In this document: positions 1-7,124 of the stretch, in pieces | Layout of the letters: each line of letters starts with the position of its first letter | Position numbering within the stretch: the first letter of the stretch is position 1 | From: SIG480 sp045533555 | GTDB taxonomy: Bacteria; Bacillota; Clostridia; Oscillospirales; JAAYXM01 | Reading direction: 5' to 3' | Assembly: GCA_045533555.1 (NCBI GenBank) | Contig: JAZSHZ010000009.1 | Coordinates: 1 to 10,573, forward strand | Length of the DNA stretch: 10,573 bases | The notes under the pieces: model-generated | Database searches by the model: none | What the model was told of the DNA's origin: nothing | What the model saw: only the letters and a program-made list of their open reading frames with translations | Made by a program: the position numbers and the translations under genes

Positions 1-1844
1 CCTTCAAGCGCAACGATTCCGACGCTGACCGTTGTGTCCGTTACCGCTTCGCCCAGAATTACTACCGGTTCTGCAACGGTGATCTTCGTCTCTGCCGAAA
101 GTCCGTTTGCAGTTGCTTTTATTGTTGCCTCACCTGTCGCAAGAGCCGTCACCGTTCCGTCTCCTTCAACCTTGACGACGGTCGGGTTAAGATTTTCATA
201 TGTTACGAAGCTGTTTACAATCGCTTTATCGTTTGCAGTTGCCGTGAGATTTGCTTTTCCTCCAATTTCAAGCTCTGTTGCATCAGCTTCAAGCTCGATT
301 TCCGCAACCTCCATCTCCGTAAGAGTGAAATCCATCATTGAGAATCGCGATTGGGGAGTGATTGAAATCGTCCAGATGAAATTATCAACACCGTCAAGGG
401 CAATAATTCTGTCGTATTTATATGTTCCGGTGCTTCCGTCCGTTCCCTGCTTTGCAAGGCTTTCGGGTTTCATATACGACTCTGCCTGCGGGCGATTCGC
501 AACAGCTTCTTCCTCTGCCGTTATCGGCTCGATATAAATTTCATGAGTGTAGTTGCCATCGGAAGCTCCCTTTTTGTGGGAAACTTCATAAAATCCCTTG
601 CGCGGAGTCTTGAATACAAGCGCAAGCTTTGCACCGTTCGTGTTTGCAAAAGTCTCTGCCGCGGAATTATCCCCATAGCTCCAGACGCGAAGACCACCCG
701 CATAATAATGGAGTGTGCGAACGTTAACAGCCTGGTTCGTGATTGAAGCATCGTCGGCATCCCAATATTTATATCCGTGCGTTCCGAATCCTTTGAGGGG
801 AACGATCGAGTCCTTCATATTCTTTCCCGCGGCAACCGTGCTGTCCCATATCTCCGATGTCGTGCTCGGCTTTACGATTCTGTAGTTATGCTTGCCGACA
901 ACAATTGTCGCGGTTGCGGAAAAGCTTCCGACAGTCGCGGTAATCATTGCCGTTCCTGCCTTCTTTCCGGTAATCACACCGGTTGCGGAAACGGATGCAA
1001 CGTTGTCATCCGAGCTTTTATATGTGACATAGCTGTCTGTAATGAAGCCCTGCGATTTGTCATCGAGGATTGCATATGTTTTGATGGACTCAGTCTCACC
1101 GGTCAGAACATATGCTTCCGTGAGATTCAATGCGATACCTGTTGCCTCGACCGGCTTGAGGGTAATCGACGCCATTTCGACGTTGTCTCCCATTTCGCCC
1201 TTCATACCATAGCCCGTATAAAAAGAAATAACGTGATCATCCGTGCCGTTATTATAGATAAGCTCCGGATGTGTTATGCTTGAGGACCCGGAACCCCAGC
1301 TATATACGGTGCCGTTCTGCGCCGCCTCCGTCTGATAGTAGGCGATATTCTTTTCCGTCTCAACAAGCGGAGATGTATATAGCTTTGCAGAATTTGTATC
1401 CGTTCCGCTTGATGTTCTGGATGTCGTCACTGTATAGAAGCTCGGTACGGTTGACGGCTTTTCAAAAGCAAGAGCAATCCTGACTCCGTCCTTGGATGCA
1501 AGGTGGGGCGTTGAGTTGTATCTTCCGTACATTCTCAAGGATGCTGCCTGAAATTGCAATGTTCTGACTCCCTCGCTTGTGCTCTGCGCGGCATATGAAT
1601 CGCTATCCGTTGCCCAGAACTTATAGCCGTGTGTTCCATAGCCCGTCAGCGGTATTATGGATGACTGCAGTGATCCGGTCTTCAGCGAGCTGTCCCATAC
1701 TCCTTCGATAGTTTTATTAACGTTGTTCGTTCCGAGCGAATAAGTGCGCTCCGCCGCAACATCCTCTGCGCCTGCGAATGACATTCCGCCGAGTACGGAA
1801 ACGGTCATAAGCGCCGCAAGAAGCATCGAAATGAATCTTTTCAT
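1..1844 (-). CDS. Secreted surface protein with duplicated module and Big2 Ig-like domains (partial, C-terminus off window)
   Basis: The frame is open from an ATG at 1844 to the window edge, about 614 codons, with no stop. The start is set by GGAGGAG 6-8 nt upstream. Residues 1-26 form a classic signal peptide: a KR start, a hydrophobic core and an AGA cleavage motif before ED. Two homologous ~200-residue modules follow, at roughly residues 30-230 and 315-510. Both carry WDS, a SI(I/V)PL..G(Y/F)GTHGYK(F/Y)W stretch, VRTL, and a G(V/A)(R/K)(I/L)AL.F..P...FY.V stretch. After each comes a bacterial Ig-like Big2 domain, at about 232-313 (T.Y.SSD..VASVSATGVITGKKAGTA.ITAT) and 512-590 (VTYENLNPTVVKVEGDGTVTALATGEATI-type). 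Such proteins are exported and act at the cell surface, often in adhesion or polysaccharide binding. The repeated module is not one I recognise, so its ligand is unknown. It is transcribed from its own promoter (1882-1910) and is not in an operon with the gene upstream. The true C-terminus and any anchor signal lie outside the window. Confidence 0.85.
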   Translation of the reverse strand, partial: MKRFISMLLAALMTVSVLGGMSFAGAEDVAAERTYSLGTNNVNKTIEGVWDSSLKTGSLQSSIIPLTGYGTHGYKFWATDSDSYAAQSTSEGVRTLQFQAASLRMYGRYNSTPHLASKDGVRIALAFEKPSTVPSFYTVTTSRTSSGTDTNSAKLYTSPLVETEKNIAYYQTEAAQNGTVYSWGSGSSSITHPELIYNNGTDDHVISFYTGYGMKGEMGDNVEMASITLKPVEATGIALNLTEAYVLTGETESIKTYAILDDKSQGFITDSYVTYKSSDDNVASVSATGVITGKKAGTAMITATVGSFSATATIVVGKHNYRIVKPSTTSEIWDSTVAAGKNMKDSIVPLKGFGTHGYKYWDADDASITNQAVNVRTLHYYAGGLRVWSYGDNSAAETFANTNGAKLALVFKTPRKGFYEVSHKKGASDGNYTHEIYIEPITAEEEAVANRPQAESYMKPESLAKQGTDGSTGTYKYDRIIALDGVDNFIWTISITPQSRFSMMDFTLTEMEVAEIELEADATELEIGGKANLTATANDKAIVNSFVTYENLNPTVVKVEGDGTVTALATGEATIKATANGLSAETKITVAEPVVILGEAVTDTTVSVGIVALE

Positions 1845-1859
1845 TATAATCTCCTCCAT

Positions 1860-1900
1860 AAAAATAAAGTGACACATCATCATTATATCACTTTATTTTT
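1860..1900. promoter_or_regulatory. Perfect 13-bp inverted repeat around the -10 box: operator or weak terminator
   Basis: Arms at 1860-1872 (AAAAATAAAGTGA) and 1888-1900 (TCACTTTATTTTT) are exact reverse complements with a 15-nt spacer. The spacer contains the whole -10 hexamer of the surface-protein promoter. The stem with a flanking T-run could also end leftward transcripts from the gene that stops at 1940, although only two of its 13 pairs are G-C. A repressor operator is the other reading. Both functions are inferred. Confidence 0.5.
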
Positions 1901-1910
1901 GCAAAATCAA
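1882..1910 (-). promoter_or_regulatory. Sigma-A promoter of the surface-protein gene
   Basis: On the minus strand, TTGATT (1910-1905) and a perfect TATAAT (1887-1882) are separated by 17 nt. The predicted start of transcription is about 1875, giving a leader of about 30 nt before the ATG at 1844. Confidence 0.65.
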
Positions 1911-1939
1911 ATATTTTCTGTTGTACAATCGTGCATATT

Positions 1940-3289
1940 TTAACTTTTTTCACGAAGATCCGCAATGAGCGCGAGGGATTTTTCGATCATCTGCTCCGCA
2001 GTTCCCATGACGAATCTGGTCGTATCGCTCTCATAGCTTGATTTTCCCGCGCGCGCCATCATCGGGTAATAGCCCTCATATCCGTTCGCGCAGCATGCCG
2101 TCACCGTCAATGCAAAATCCGATTTTTCCTTGACGGTCGTTCCGATTTCCGTGAACGGCTCGCCCGGGAAGCCTGCGAACACAACATCGCCAACCGCAAC
2201 CGCAGTGAGATAAAGCTCCCTTTCTTCCGGCCATTTGACGGAGCGCACGATTCGCAGAGCCGTCTGCATATTCATTTCGCATTTTACATCAAGCTCGCTG
2301 TAGCTTACCCAGTCTCCCGCGCCGCGCTTTAAATATTCAAGATATTTTTCATATGTCCTGAATGCCGCCTGCAATTCTTCCGAATCTGCTTTTGCCTTAT
2401 TCTGCTTCGCTATGATGTTGCTTTGTCCGAAGCGGACTCCGTCTGACAAAATCTTTTTCGCAAGCGGATAGTTTGCAACAACGGACATCGCGATTTTTCT
2501 GCCCATATATTCTGACCTCGCATAGCCGTCGCGGATTTCATCGGGGCCGAGCCTTATGTCGATATGGTTCGTGTCGCCCTGCGTTCCGTTTATGTACATA
2601 CAGAGTGAATTCGGCACGAGCGCCTCATACGTGTCGCGGACGAACTTCGGATAATCCGCCGAGACCTTGTCGCCGTATATTACGTCGGGATGCACCTGAA
2701 AATTGACGATGCCTATCTCGCGCTTTCCCTCTCGCTTCAGGATGATGAGCGAAGATGTCTCATCCGGCTCGGATACGGGTTCAAGCGCATTCGGGTTGAG
2801 AAAACCGGGGTTGCACTTTATCGAGCCATCCTTCATATGATATGTTCTTACAAATGCAACGTCTTTTACATTGCCGCGAACAATGCTCATTTCGGTCGGT
2901 GCAAGATCGAGCTTCGCAAGGCGCGCCGCATCTGTTGCACGCTTTATGAAAAACTCAATATATTCAGCATTTTCATACGTAACTCCGTCATCATCGGGGC
3001 GCATTTCCGGTGCAAGGTGGGTATGCGTGCAGGCGATGAACACACCTTCCTTTTCAGTGCCGACGGCTTCCGCGATCTCGCTTCTTATTCTGTTCATAAG
3101 CGGCTGCTCGATTCCGATAAGGTCAACACTCATAACAATCGCAAGATGATTTCCGTCATCAAACGCAACGGCAGTCACATACAACGGGTCGAGAATATCC
3201 GTTGCATAACGTGTAAACGGATACCCCGAAAGAGTAATTCCGAGCGGAGGAGTTATATCCACTCTTCCGAATCCTGATTGTATACTCAT
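1940..3289 (-). CDS. Neutral/alkaline ceramidase-like zinc hydrolase, N-terminal-domain only
   Basis: The protein has 449 residues and no signal peptide, so it is probably cytosolic. It opens with the family signature GRVDITPPLG..L.GY (residues 8-23). It keeps what look like the zinc ligands of the neutral ceramidase fold: THTH (88-91), VHP with His200, PGEP with Glu377, and ANGYEGYYP with a Tyr at 404-408. True neutral ceramidases are about 650-700 residues, usually secreted, and use a serine in NxGDVSPN to cleave the amide of ceramide. Here the matching loop reads NGTQGDTNH (234-242), without that serine, and the C-terminal domain is absent. It is therefore better called a ceramidase-like metallohydrolase of unknown substrate, possibly acting on a small amide or sugar amide. 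The ATG at 3289 is preceded by GAAGGGA about 10 nt upstream. The gene has its own promoter at 3326-3354 and appears monocistronic. Confidence 0.8.
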   Translation of the reverse strand: MSIQSGFGRVDITPPLGITLSGYPFTRYATDILDPLYVTAVAFDDGNHLAIVMSVDLIGIEQPLMNRIRSEIAEAVGTEKEGVFIACTHTHLAPEMRPDDDGVTYENAEYIEFFIKRATDAARLAKLDLAPTEMSIVRGNVKDVAFVRTYHMKDGSIKCNPGFLNPNALEPVSEPDETSSLIILKREGKREIGIVNFQVHPDVIYGDKVSADYPKFVRDTYEALVPNSLCMYINGTQGDTNHIDIRLGPDEIRDGYARSEYMGRKIAMSVVANYPLAKKILSDGVRFGQSNIIAKQNKAKADSEELQAAFRTYEKYLEYLKRGAGDWVSYSELDVKCEMNMQTALRIVRSVKWPEERELYLTAVAVGDVVFAGFPGEPFTEIGTTVKEKSDFALTVTACCANGYEGYYPMMARAGKSSYESDTTRFVMGTAEQMIEKSLALIADLREKS

Positions 3290-3325
3290 TTATTAACATT
3301 CCCTTCATTTACATCAGTGAACTTT

Positions 3326-3354
3326 ATATTACCACCGTGTTGAAAACAAATCAA
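3326..3354 (-). promoter_or_regulatory. Sigma-A promoter of the ceramidase-like gene
   Basis: On the minus strand, TTGATT (3354-3349) and TAATAT (3331-3326) are spaced by 17 nt. The predicted transcription start is about 3319, a leader of about 30 nt. The -35 hexamer and spacing match those of the promoter at 1882-1910. Confidence 0.55.
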
Positions 3355-3389
3355 GTATTATCGCGGATGTACGTGTGATTCCGCATAAG

Positions 3390-3414
3390 AAAAGCTCCCC
3401 CGAAGGGAGCTTTT
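3390..3414. terminator. Bidirectional hairpin terminator ending the leftward six-gene operon
   Basis: A perfect 10-bp stem, AAAAGCTCCC/GGGAGCTTTT, has a 5-nt loop and A/T runs on both sides, so it can work as an intrinsic terminator in either direction. It separates the operon that ends at 3725 from the ceramidase-like promoter. It is followed directly by GACTGTCGAAAAA (3416-3428), a 13-mer that recurs at 10116-10128 beside another AGCTT-type hairpin. Confidence 0.65.
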
Positions 3415-3415
3415 A

Positions 3416-3717
3416 GACTGTCGAAAAAGGCACAAGAACACAAGCGGAGAATTTATATATAGGGAACGATCTATGTGTCGTTCTGTCTCAAATTTTCACA
3501 AAACCAATTTACAAAAAAACGGAGAATTGTATATAAAACGCCTTGAAACATCAAATTTCAAGGCGTTTTCCGCTTGTTTTGTTCAAACCTCACCTCTCGA
3601 CGTACCAACGCACTACTTCGGGTTCGGTTTGAATAATCTTGCACCCTTTTGGACAATCTCTCAGCGTGTCGATAAGTTTATCGACACGCTGAGGCGCAAC
3701 CCTTTTGCGGTTGCGCC
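3416..3717. repeat. Gene-free stretch with three further perfect hairpins; probable intergenic repeat DNA
   Basis: No gene is supported here. The hairpins are a 14-bp stem with 7-nt loop (3535-3548/3556-3569, AAAACGCCTTGAAA arms, T-run on both strands), a 16-bp stem with 2-nt centre (3660-3675/3678-3693), and a 9-bp GGCGCAACC stem (3693-3701/3709-3717). The last two touch each other and begin 8 nt past the operon's last stop codon, so they would fold at the 3' end of that mRNA. The stretch starts with the 13-mer shared with 10116. I infer a dispersed hairpin repeat; its copy number elsewhere cannot be seen from here. Confidence 0.5.
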
Positions 3718-3724
3718 GTTGTTT

Positions 3725-4186
3725 TTATCTGCACATAGCCTTTATTTTTTCTGCAAACTCTGATTCCGTGGGGGAAACCATTCCGTCGCTCTCCGTGACT
3801 ATCTCGCATATTCTGAAGACAAGCTCGCGATAGAGCTTTGCGACATTTCCGTCAATGCCATTAAGGCGTTCAAGCCCACTTGTGAAGTTTTCTTCAAAGC
3901 TTTCTTCGACATTGTCTATGCAGAGCTTGTGTATTTCGCGGAGATCATCTGCAGTAAGATTCAGTCCGAAGGCTTTGCTGATATATTTCGCTTCCTTTTC
4001 GGAGATACTTCCGTCCGCCGCGATGAGGCGCAGAATGATTCCCACGAAGTCATTCGTATAGTAGCTCTCCATTTCTCCGAACACTTCATAGTTCCAGAGA
4101 CCGGTGCTTTCAAGGTGGTTGCATTCGTGTATGAACAGATCAAGTAACGTGATAAAGCTATCGGTATAATTTTCAAGATTCTTCAT
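3725..4186 (-). CDS. Small TerB-like (tellurite-resistance-type helical) protein
   Basis: The protein has 153 residues and no signal peptide or membrane segment. It has two copies of the motif typical of the all-helical TerB fold: LRLIAADGSISEKEAKYI (52-69, with Asp58 and Glu63) and CEIVTESDGMVSPTESEF (127-144, with Asp134 and Glu141). In the family these D-G..(I/V)S..E pairs form an acidic, probable metal-binding site. Function in most genomes is unknown despite the tellurite name. It is the last gene of the operon. Its ATG lies 2 nt after the TAA of the zinc-protease gene, and its ribosome site GGAAGGGG lies inside that gene's last codons, which implies coupled translation. A partner or regulator of the upstream protease is a reasonable guess but not shown. 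Confidence 0.6.
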   Translation of the reverse strand: MKNLENYTDSFITLLDLFIHECNHLESTGLWNYEVFGEMESYYTNDFVGIILRLIAADGSISEKEAKYISKAFGLNLTADDLREIHKLCIDNVEESFEENFTSGLERLNGIDGNVAKLYRELVFRICEIVTESDGMVSPTESEFAEKIKAMCR

Positions 4187-4188
4187 TT

Positions 4189-5292
4189 TTAATTTCCCCT
4201 TCCCAATGCTTCCGATATTTTTCTCTTTAATTTTCGCGGCTGAAAAAGCTGCATTCTGTTCTTTTTAAAGGCGAGAATCACCATCTCGATGTCGTTGTTG
4301 CTGATGGGACCGTGATGATCGCACATAACAAGGTTATAAAACTTGTTGTTTATGATATAACTGTCAAGCTCCGCAAACGTACCTTCGGTGACTCCATCGA
4401 GGTGATCGGACGGGCTTTCATATAAATCTCCGAGTCCGAGCGCGTGTCCGAATTCGTGCTTTGCGACGTGCATCAGCTCGTCATAGTCATCAAAATCGGG
4501 AGATTCGCTCTGCATAAATATGAATTTACGTGAGGTTACAGACCATCGGAGCCCGCCTGTTGCAAAGGAACGCCTGCTTGAGATGAGATTTCTTATCTCT
4601 GTCTTCTTGTTTTCCGTTCCGAACTTTTCGCTCAGTTTCTCCATCTTGTCCGCTATCTCAGTAACAATAGGAGCGATGATAACCGTATCAAAAATGCGTT
4701 CTTCCGTCGTTATATCCATCCTGACAGAGACCTTCTGCCCGCCGAAGACAGTGTATTCGCCTTCCCAGAGACGGATGCCCGAGAGAATCGCCTCCTCGAA
4801 TTTTGCGGGGTCGGAGGTTTGCTCGGTATAGAGGAATGTTATATTGACTCCAATATTCAGAATATTCTCCCCGTCCTTATATTCAAGCGTTGCATCGATA
4901 GGCGTCAGGAGGCCTTTGCGGACAAAGGAAATCTTTTTTCCGTCAAAGCCCGTTAGCGGGCCATCTTTTTTTGCGACAAGTTCTTCCTTGAACTGCTTTC
5001 TGTATTTTTCTTCGCAGTATACATTGAGATGAGCCCTCGCCTGAGCATAGCCACGGTTTGCGCTGTTGCACATAAGGCGAAGAGCATATTTCAGCGAATC
5101 TCCATTTTCAAGACCGAGCCGCCCATCAAGGAACAGTCTCGCAATGAGGTATTCCGCTTCAGCATCACCGTTGCGCTGGGCAAAGATGAGCGAGCCGAGC
5201 GCCTCCGACCTTTCCTCGGGCGTGGCGTCGGGATTGAAATATCCCGCTTTGCCTTGCTCGCGCGCAAGTTCTATCATTTCTTTGGAAATCAT
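4189..5292 (-). CDS. Sel1-repeat plus metzincin-like zinc protease with HExxHxxGxxD motif
   Basis: The start is taken at the ATG at 5292 (367 residues) because GGAGGA sits 7 nt upstream. An ATG at 5307 would add five residues but has no ribosome site. Residues ~38-93 look like one to two Sel1 (TPR-like) repeats: NGDAEAEYLIARLFLDGRL and ALRLMCNSANRGYAQARAHL. A middle region of about 180 residues resembles the N-terminal half of a zincin catalytic domain. The zinc motif HEFGHALGLGD falls at 279-289. A likely Met-turn (LVMCDHHG, Met323) follows about 35 residues later, as in metzincins. The third zinc ligand is Asp instead of His, the arrangement known from snapalysin-type Streptomyces proteases. 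There is no signal peptide, so it should act inside the cell, unlike most metzincins. It lies 18 nt from the NAT gene and 2 nt from the TerB-like gene. Confidence 0.75.
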   Translation of the reverse strand: MISKEMIELAREQGKAGYFNPDATPEERSEALGSLIFAQRNGDAEAEYLIARLFLDGRLGLENGDSLKYALRLMCNSANRGYAQARAHLNVYCEEKYRKQFKEELVAKKDGPLTGFDGKKISFVRKGLLTPIDATLEYKDGENILNIGVNITFLYTEQTSDPAKFEEAILSGIRLWEGEYTVFGGQKVSVRMDITTEERIFDTVIIAPIVTEIADKMEKLSEKFGTENKKTEIRNLISSRRSFATGGLRWSVTSRKFIFMQSESPDFDDYDELMHVAKHEFGHALGLGDLYESPSDHLDGVTEGTFAELDSYIINNKFYNLVMCDHHGPISNNDIEMVILAFKKNRMQLFQPRKLKRKISEALGRGN

Positions 5293-5310
5293 TCCGGATT
5301 CCTCCATTCC

Positions 5311-6090
5311 CTATATCTTCATCCCGAATCTCTCGCGGAGGAGACTTTCAAGCTCCTCGCGGGAGGTTATTTTTGTTTCCGTCTCTCCGTCTCGGAAGAT
5401 TTCTCCGTTTATCGAGATCCGCTTTTCTCCCTCGCGCTTCCATACCATCGGTTTATGGATGAAAGGCTCGAGCGGGGAATACGCGCAGAAGGCATTGAGC
5501 GGAATGAAATCGACCGCATCGAGCGGCGTCTCCGAAAAAATGAGGATATCTGAAATTTCTTCATCGCGCAGAAGCTGAAGTGCGGTATCCTCACCTCTTT
5601 TTTCAAAGCGATAGCATTTTCCTTCGGCGCATCGGAGCTTTTTTCCGTATGTAAGCTCGATCGGGCTCGACGGAACAGGTCCGCCAAAGCCGACGTCGCA
5701 GAAAAAGCGCTTGCCCTCCACCTCAACGCAGAGGACCTCATGGGACGGTGGCGAGAGAAACCCGCCCTTGACAACGCGCGCGGCAAAGAGCGAAACGGAG
5801 AATCCGAGAGAGGAAAGAAGCCTCGAAAAAAGTCCGTTCAGCTCAAAGCAATATCCGCCGCGGCGGGTTGAGACTATTTTATCGAAGAGCGCCTCCGTCG
5901 AAAGCTCCGGCTCGCGCTTATCATAATATACCTCAAGATTTTCAAAAGGAACGCTCTGCATATGTGAGCGCATAAGCCTTCCGAGTGTTTCGGCATCGTT
6001 TTTGATTTCTCCCGAAAAACCTATCCGCAAAAGATATTCACCTATATCGGGTATGGGGGCATAAAGCCCCGAAAACGGAGCTTTGCTCAT
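5311..6090 (-). CDS. nat: Arylamine N-acetyltransferase (NAT family)
   Basis: The protein has 259 residues, the normal length for bacterial NATs. The Cys-His-Asp catalytic triad is clear: Cys81 in RRGGYCFELN, His117 in SHEVL and Asp132 in CDVGFGG. VPFENLEV (48-54) is also diagnostic. These cytosolic enzymes move an acyl group from acetyl-CoA (or another acyl-CoA) through the active-site Cys to an arylamine or hydrazine; related enzymes close amide bonds in natural-product pathways. The start codon overlaps the stop of the M42 gene upstream by 4 nt (ATGA), with GGAAA as the ribosome site, so translation is likely coupled. An acyltransferase in a peptidase operon is unusual: it could act on a peptide or amino-aryl compound, but the sequence does not say which. 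Confidence 0.92.
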   Translation of the reverse strand: MSKAPFSGLYAPIPDIGEYLLRIGFSGEIKNDAETLGRLMRSHMQSVPFENLEVYYDKREPELSTEALFDKIVSTRRGGYCFELNGLFSRLLSSLGFSVSLFAARVVKGGFLSPPSHEVLCVEVEGKRFFCDVGFGGPVPSSPIELTYGKKLRCAEGKCYRFEKRGEDTALQLLRDEEISDILIFSETPLDAVDFIPLNAFCAYSPLEPFIHKPMVWKREGEKRISINGEIFRDGETETKITSREELESLLRERFGMKI

Positions 6091-7124
6091 CGGAATATTT
6101 CCTTTGCGGTATTTGAAGGGCAGATGACGGCGCCGCTCTCAAGCGCCGCGATGAGAAGGTTTGCCGAAGCCTCGATATCCGCCATATCGGCAACCTCGCA
6201 GGGAGAATGCATATATCTGACGGGGACGCTGATTCCGCCCGTCGGAATTCCTCCGCGCGAGAGCGAGATGCTTCCCGCATCCGTTCCGCCGACAGTTATT
6301 ATATCGCGCTGATAAGGGATATTCTCCTTCTCTGCGCAGGAAATAAGCGCGGAGACGATTTCGGGGTTTGCGATTGCCGCGCGGTCCATAATCTTTATTG
6401 CCGCGCCCTTACCCATCTTGACCTCGCCGAAGCCATCGTAGCCCGGAGTATCGCAGGAATCGGTGACATCGAGGACGATTGCGAAATCCGCCTCGCTGAG
6501 ATAGCCCGCAGTCTTTGCACCGCGGCAGCCGACCTCCTCCTGAACGGTAAATGCGCAGACAACGTCATAGTCGCAGTTTTTGAGGTTGAGCATCGTATAG
6601 AGCGCAATCGCGCAGCCGAGTCTGTTGTCAAGATAGGGAGCTTCGATTCTTCCGCACGAAAGCTCTCGGAGCTCGCCTGCGAAAACCGCGGCATCGCCGG
6701 GGAGAATGAGAGAGCGCGCGCCCTCCTCATCCTTTGCGCCGATATCGATGAAGAGAGAATTCGTCTTTCTGTCCTTAAGCGGAGTTTTTTCTTCATATGC
6801 GATCGTTCCGCGAACGCCGTTTAAAAACATGACGGGGATATTCTGCATAACCGACGGTGTAAGACCGCCGAGCATATCGAAGCGGACGAAACCGTCCTTA
6901 TCAATAAATGTCGCGAGAAAACCCGTTGTATCCATATGCGCGGCAAGAAGAACGCGCTTACCGACTCCCGCGCGGCGCACGAAGAGATTTCCGAGCGCAT
7001 CGCTTTCGCAGGAAAGCCCCGCACTTTCGGCAATTTCCTTTATAACGCGCGAAATTTCGCCCTCAAAGCCGGAGGGAGATTTCACGGCGCAGAGTTTTTC
7101 AAGAATTTCTTTTATATTAAGCAT
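6087..7124 (-). CDS. M42 family di-metal aminopeptidase (third of three paralogues)
   Basis: The protein has 345 residues, typical for M42 (TET/FrvX/glutamyl aminopeptidase family). These form large hollow dodecamers that remove N-terminal residues from short peptides in the cytosol. Metal ligands and catalytic residues read His63 (AAHMD), Asp166 (YLDNR), Glu196-Glu197 (VQEEVG), Asp219 (VLDVTD) and His306 (VRYMHSP); GGTDAGS is at 279-285. Two family positions differ from the other paralogues: HMDTTG instead of HMDE(V/I)G, and LDNR instead of LDDR. The ligands themselves are intact, so activity is expected, with perhaps different specificity. The ATG is preceded by AGGAGG 8 nt upstream. Its first 8 nt overlap the end of the preceding M42 gene. 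Confidence 0.92.
   Translation of the reverse strand: MLNIKEILEKLCAVKSPSGFEGEISRVIKEIAESAGLSCESDALGNLFVRRAGVGKRVLLAAHMDTTGFLATFIDKDGFVRFDMLGGLTPSVMQNIPVMFLNGVRGTIAYEEKTPLKDRKTNSLFIDIGAKDEEGARSLILPGDAAVFAGELRELSCGRIEAPYLDNRLGCAIALYTMLNLKNCDYDVVCAFTVQEEVGCRGAKTAGYLSEADFAIVLDVTDSCDTPGYDGFGEVKMGKGAAIKIMDRAAIANPEIVSALISCAEKENIPYQRDIITVGGTDAGSISLSRGGIPTGGISVPVRYMHSPCEVADMADIEASANLLIAALESGAVICPSNTAKEIFR

Noticed and set aside
34..1483. Rightward frames of up to 168 codons in the first 1.5 kb
   Set aside because: All lie antisense to the continuous surface-protein frame, which has a signal peptide, a ribosome site, a promoter and recognisable domains.
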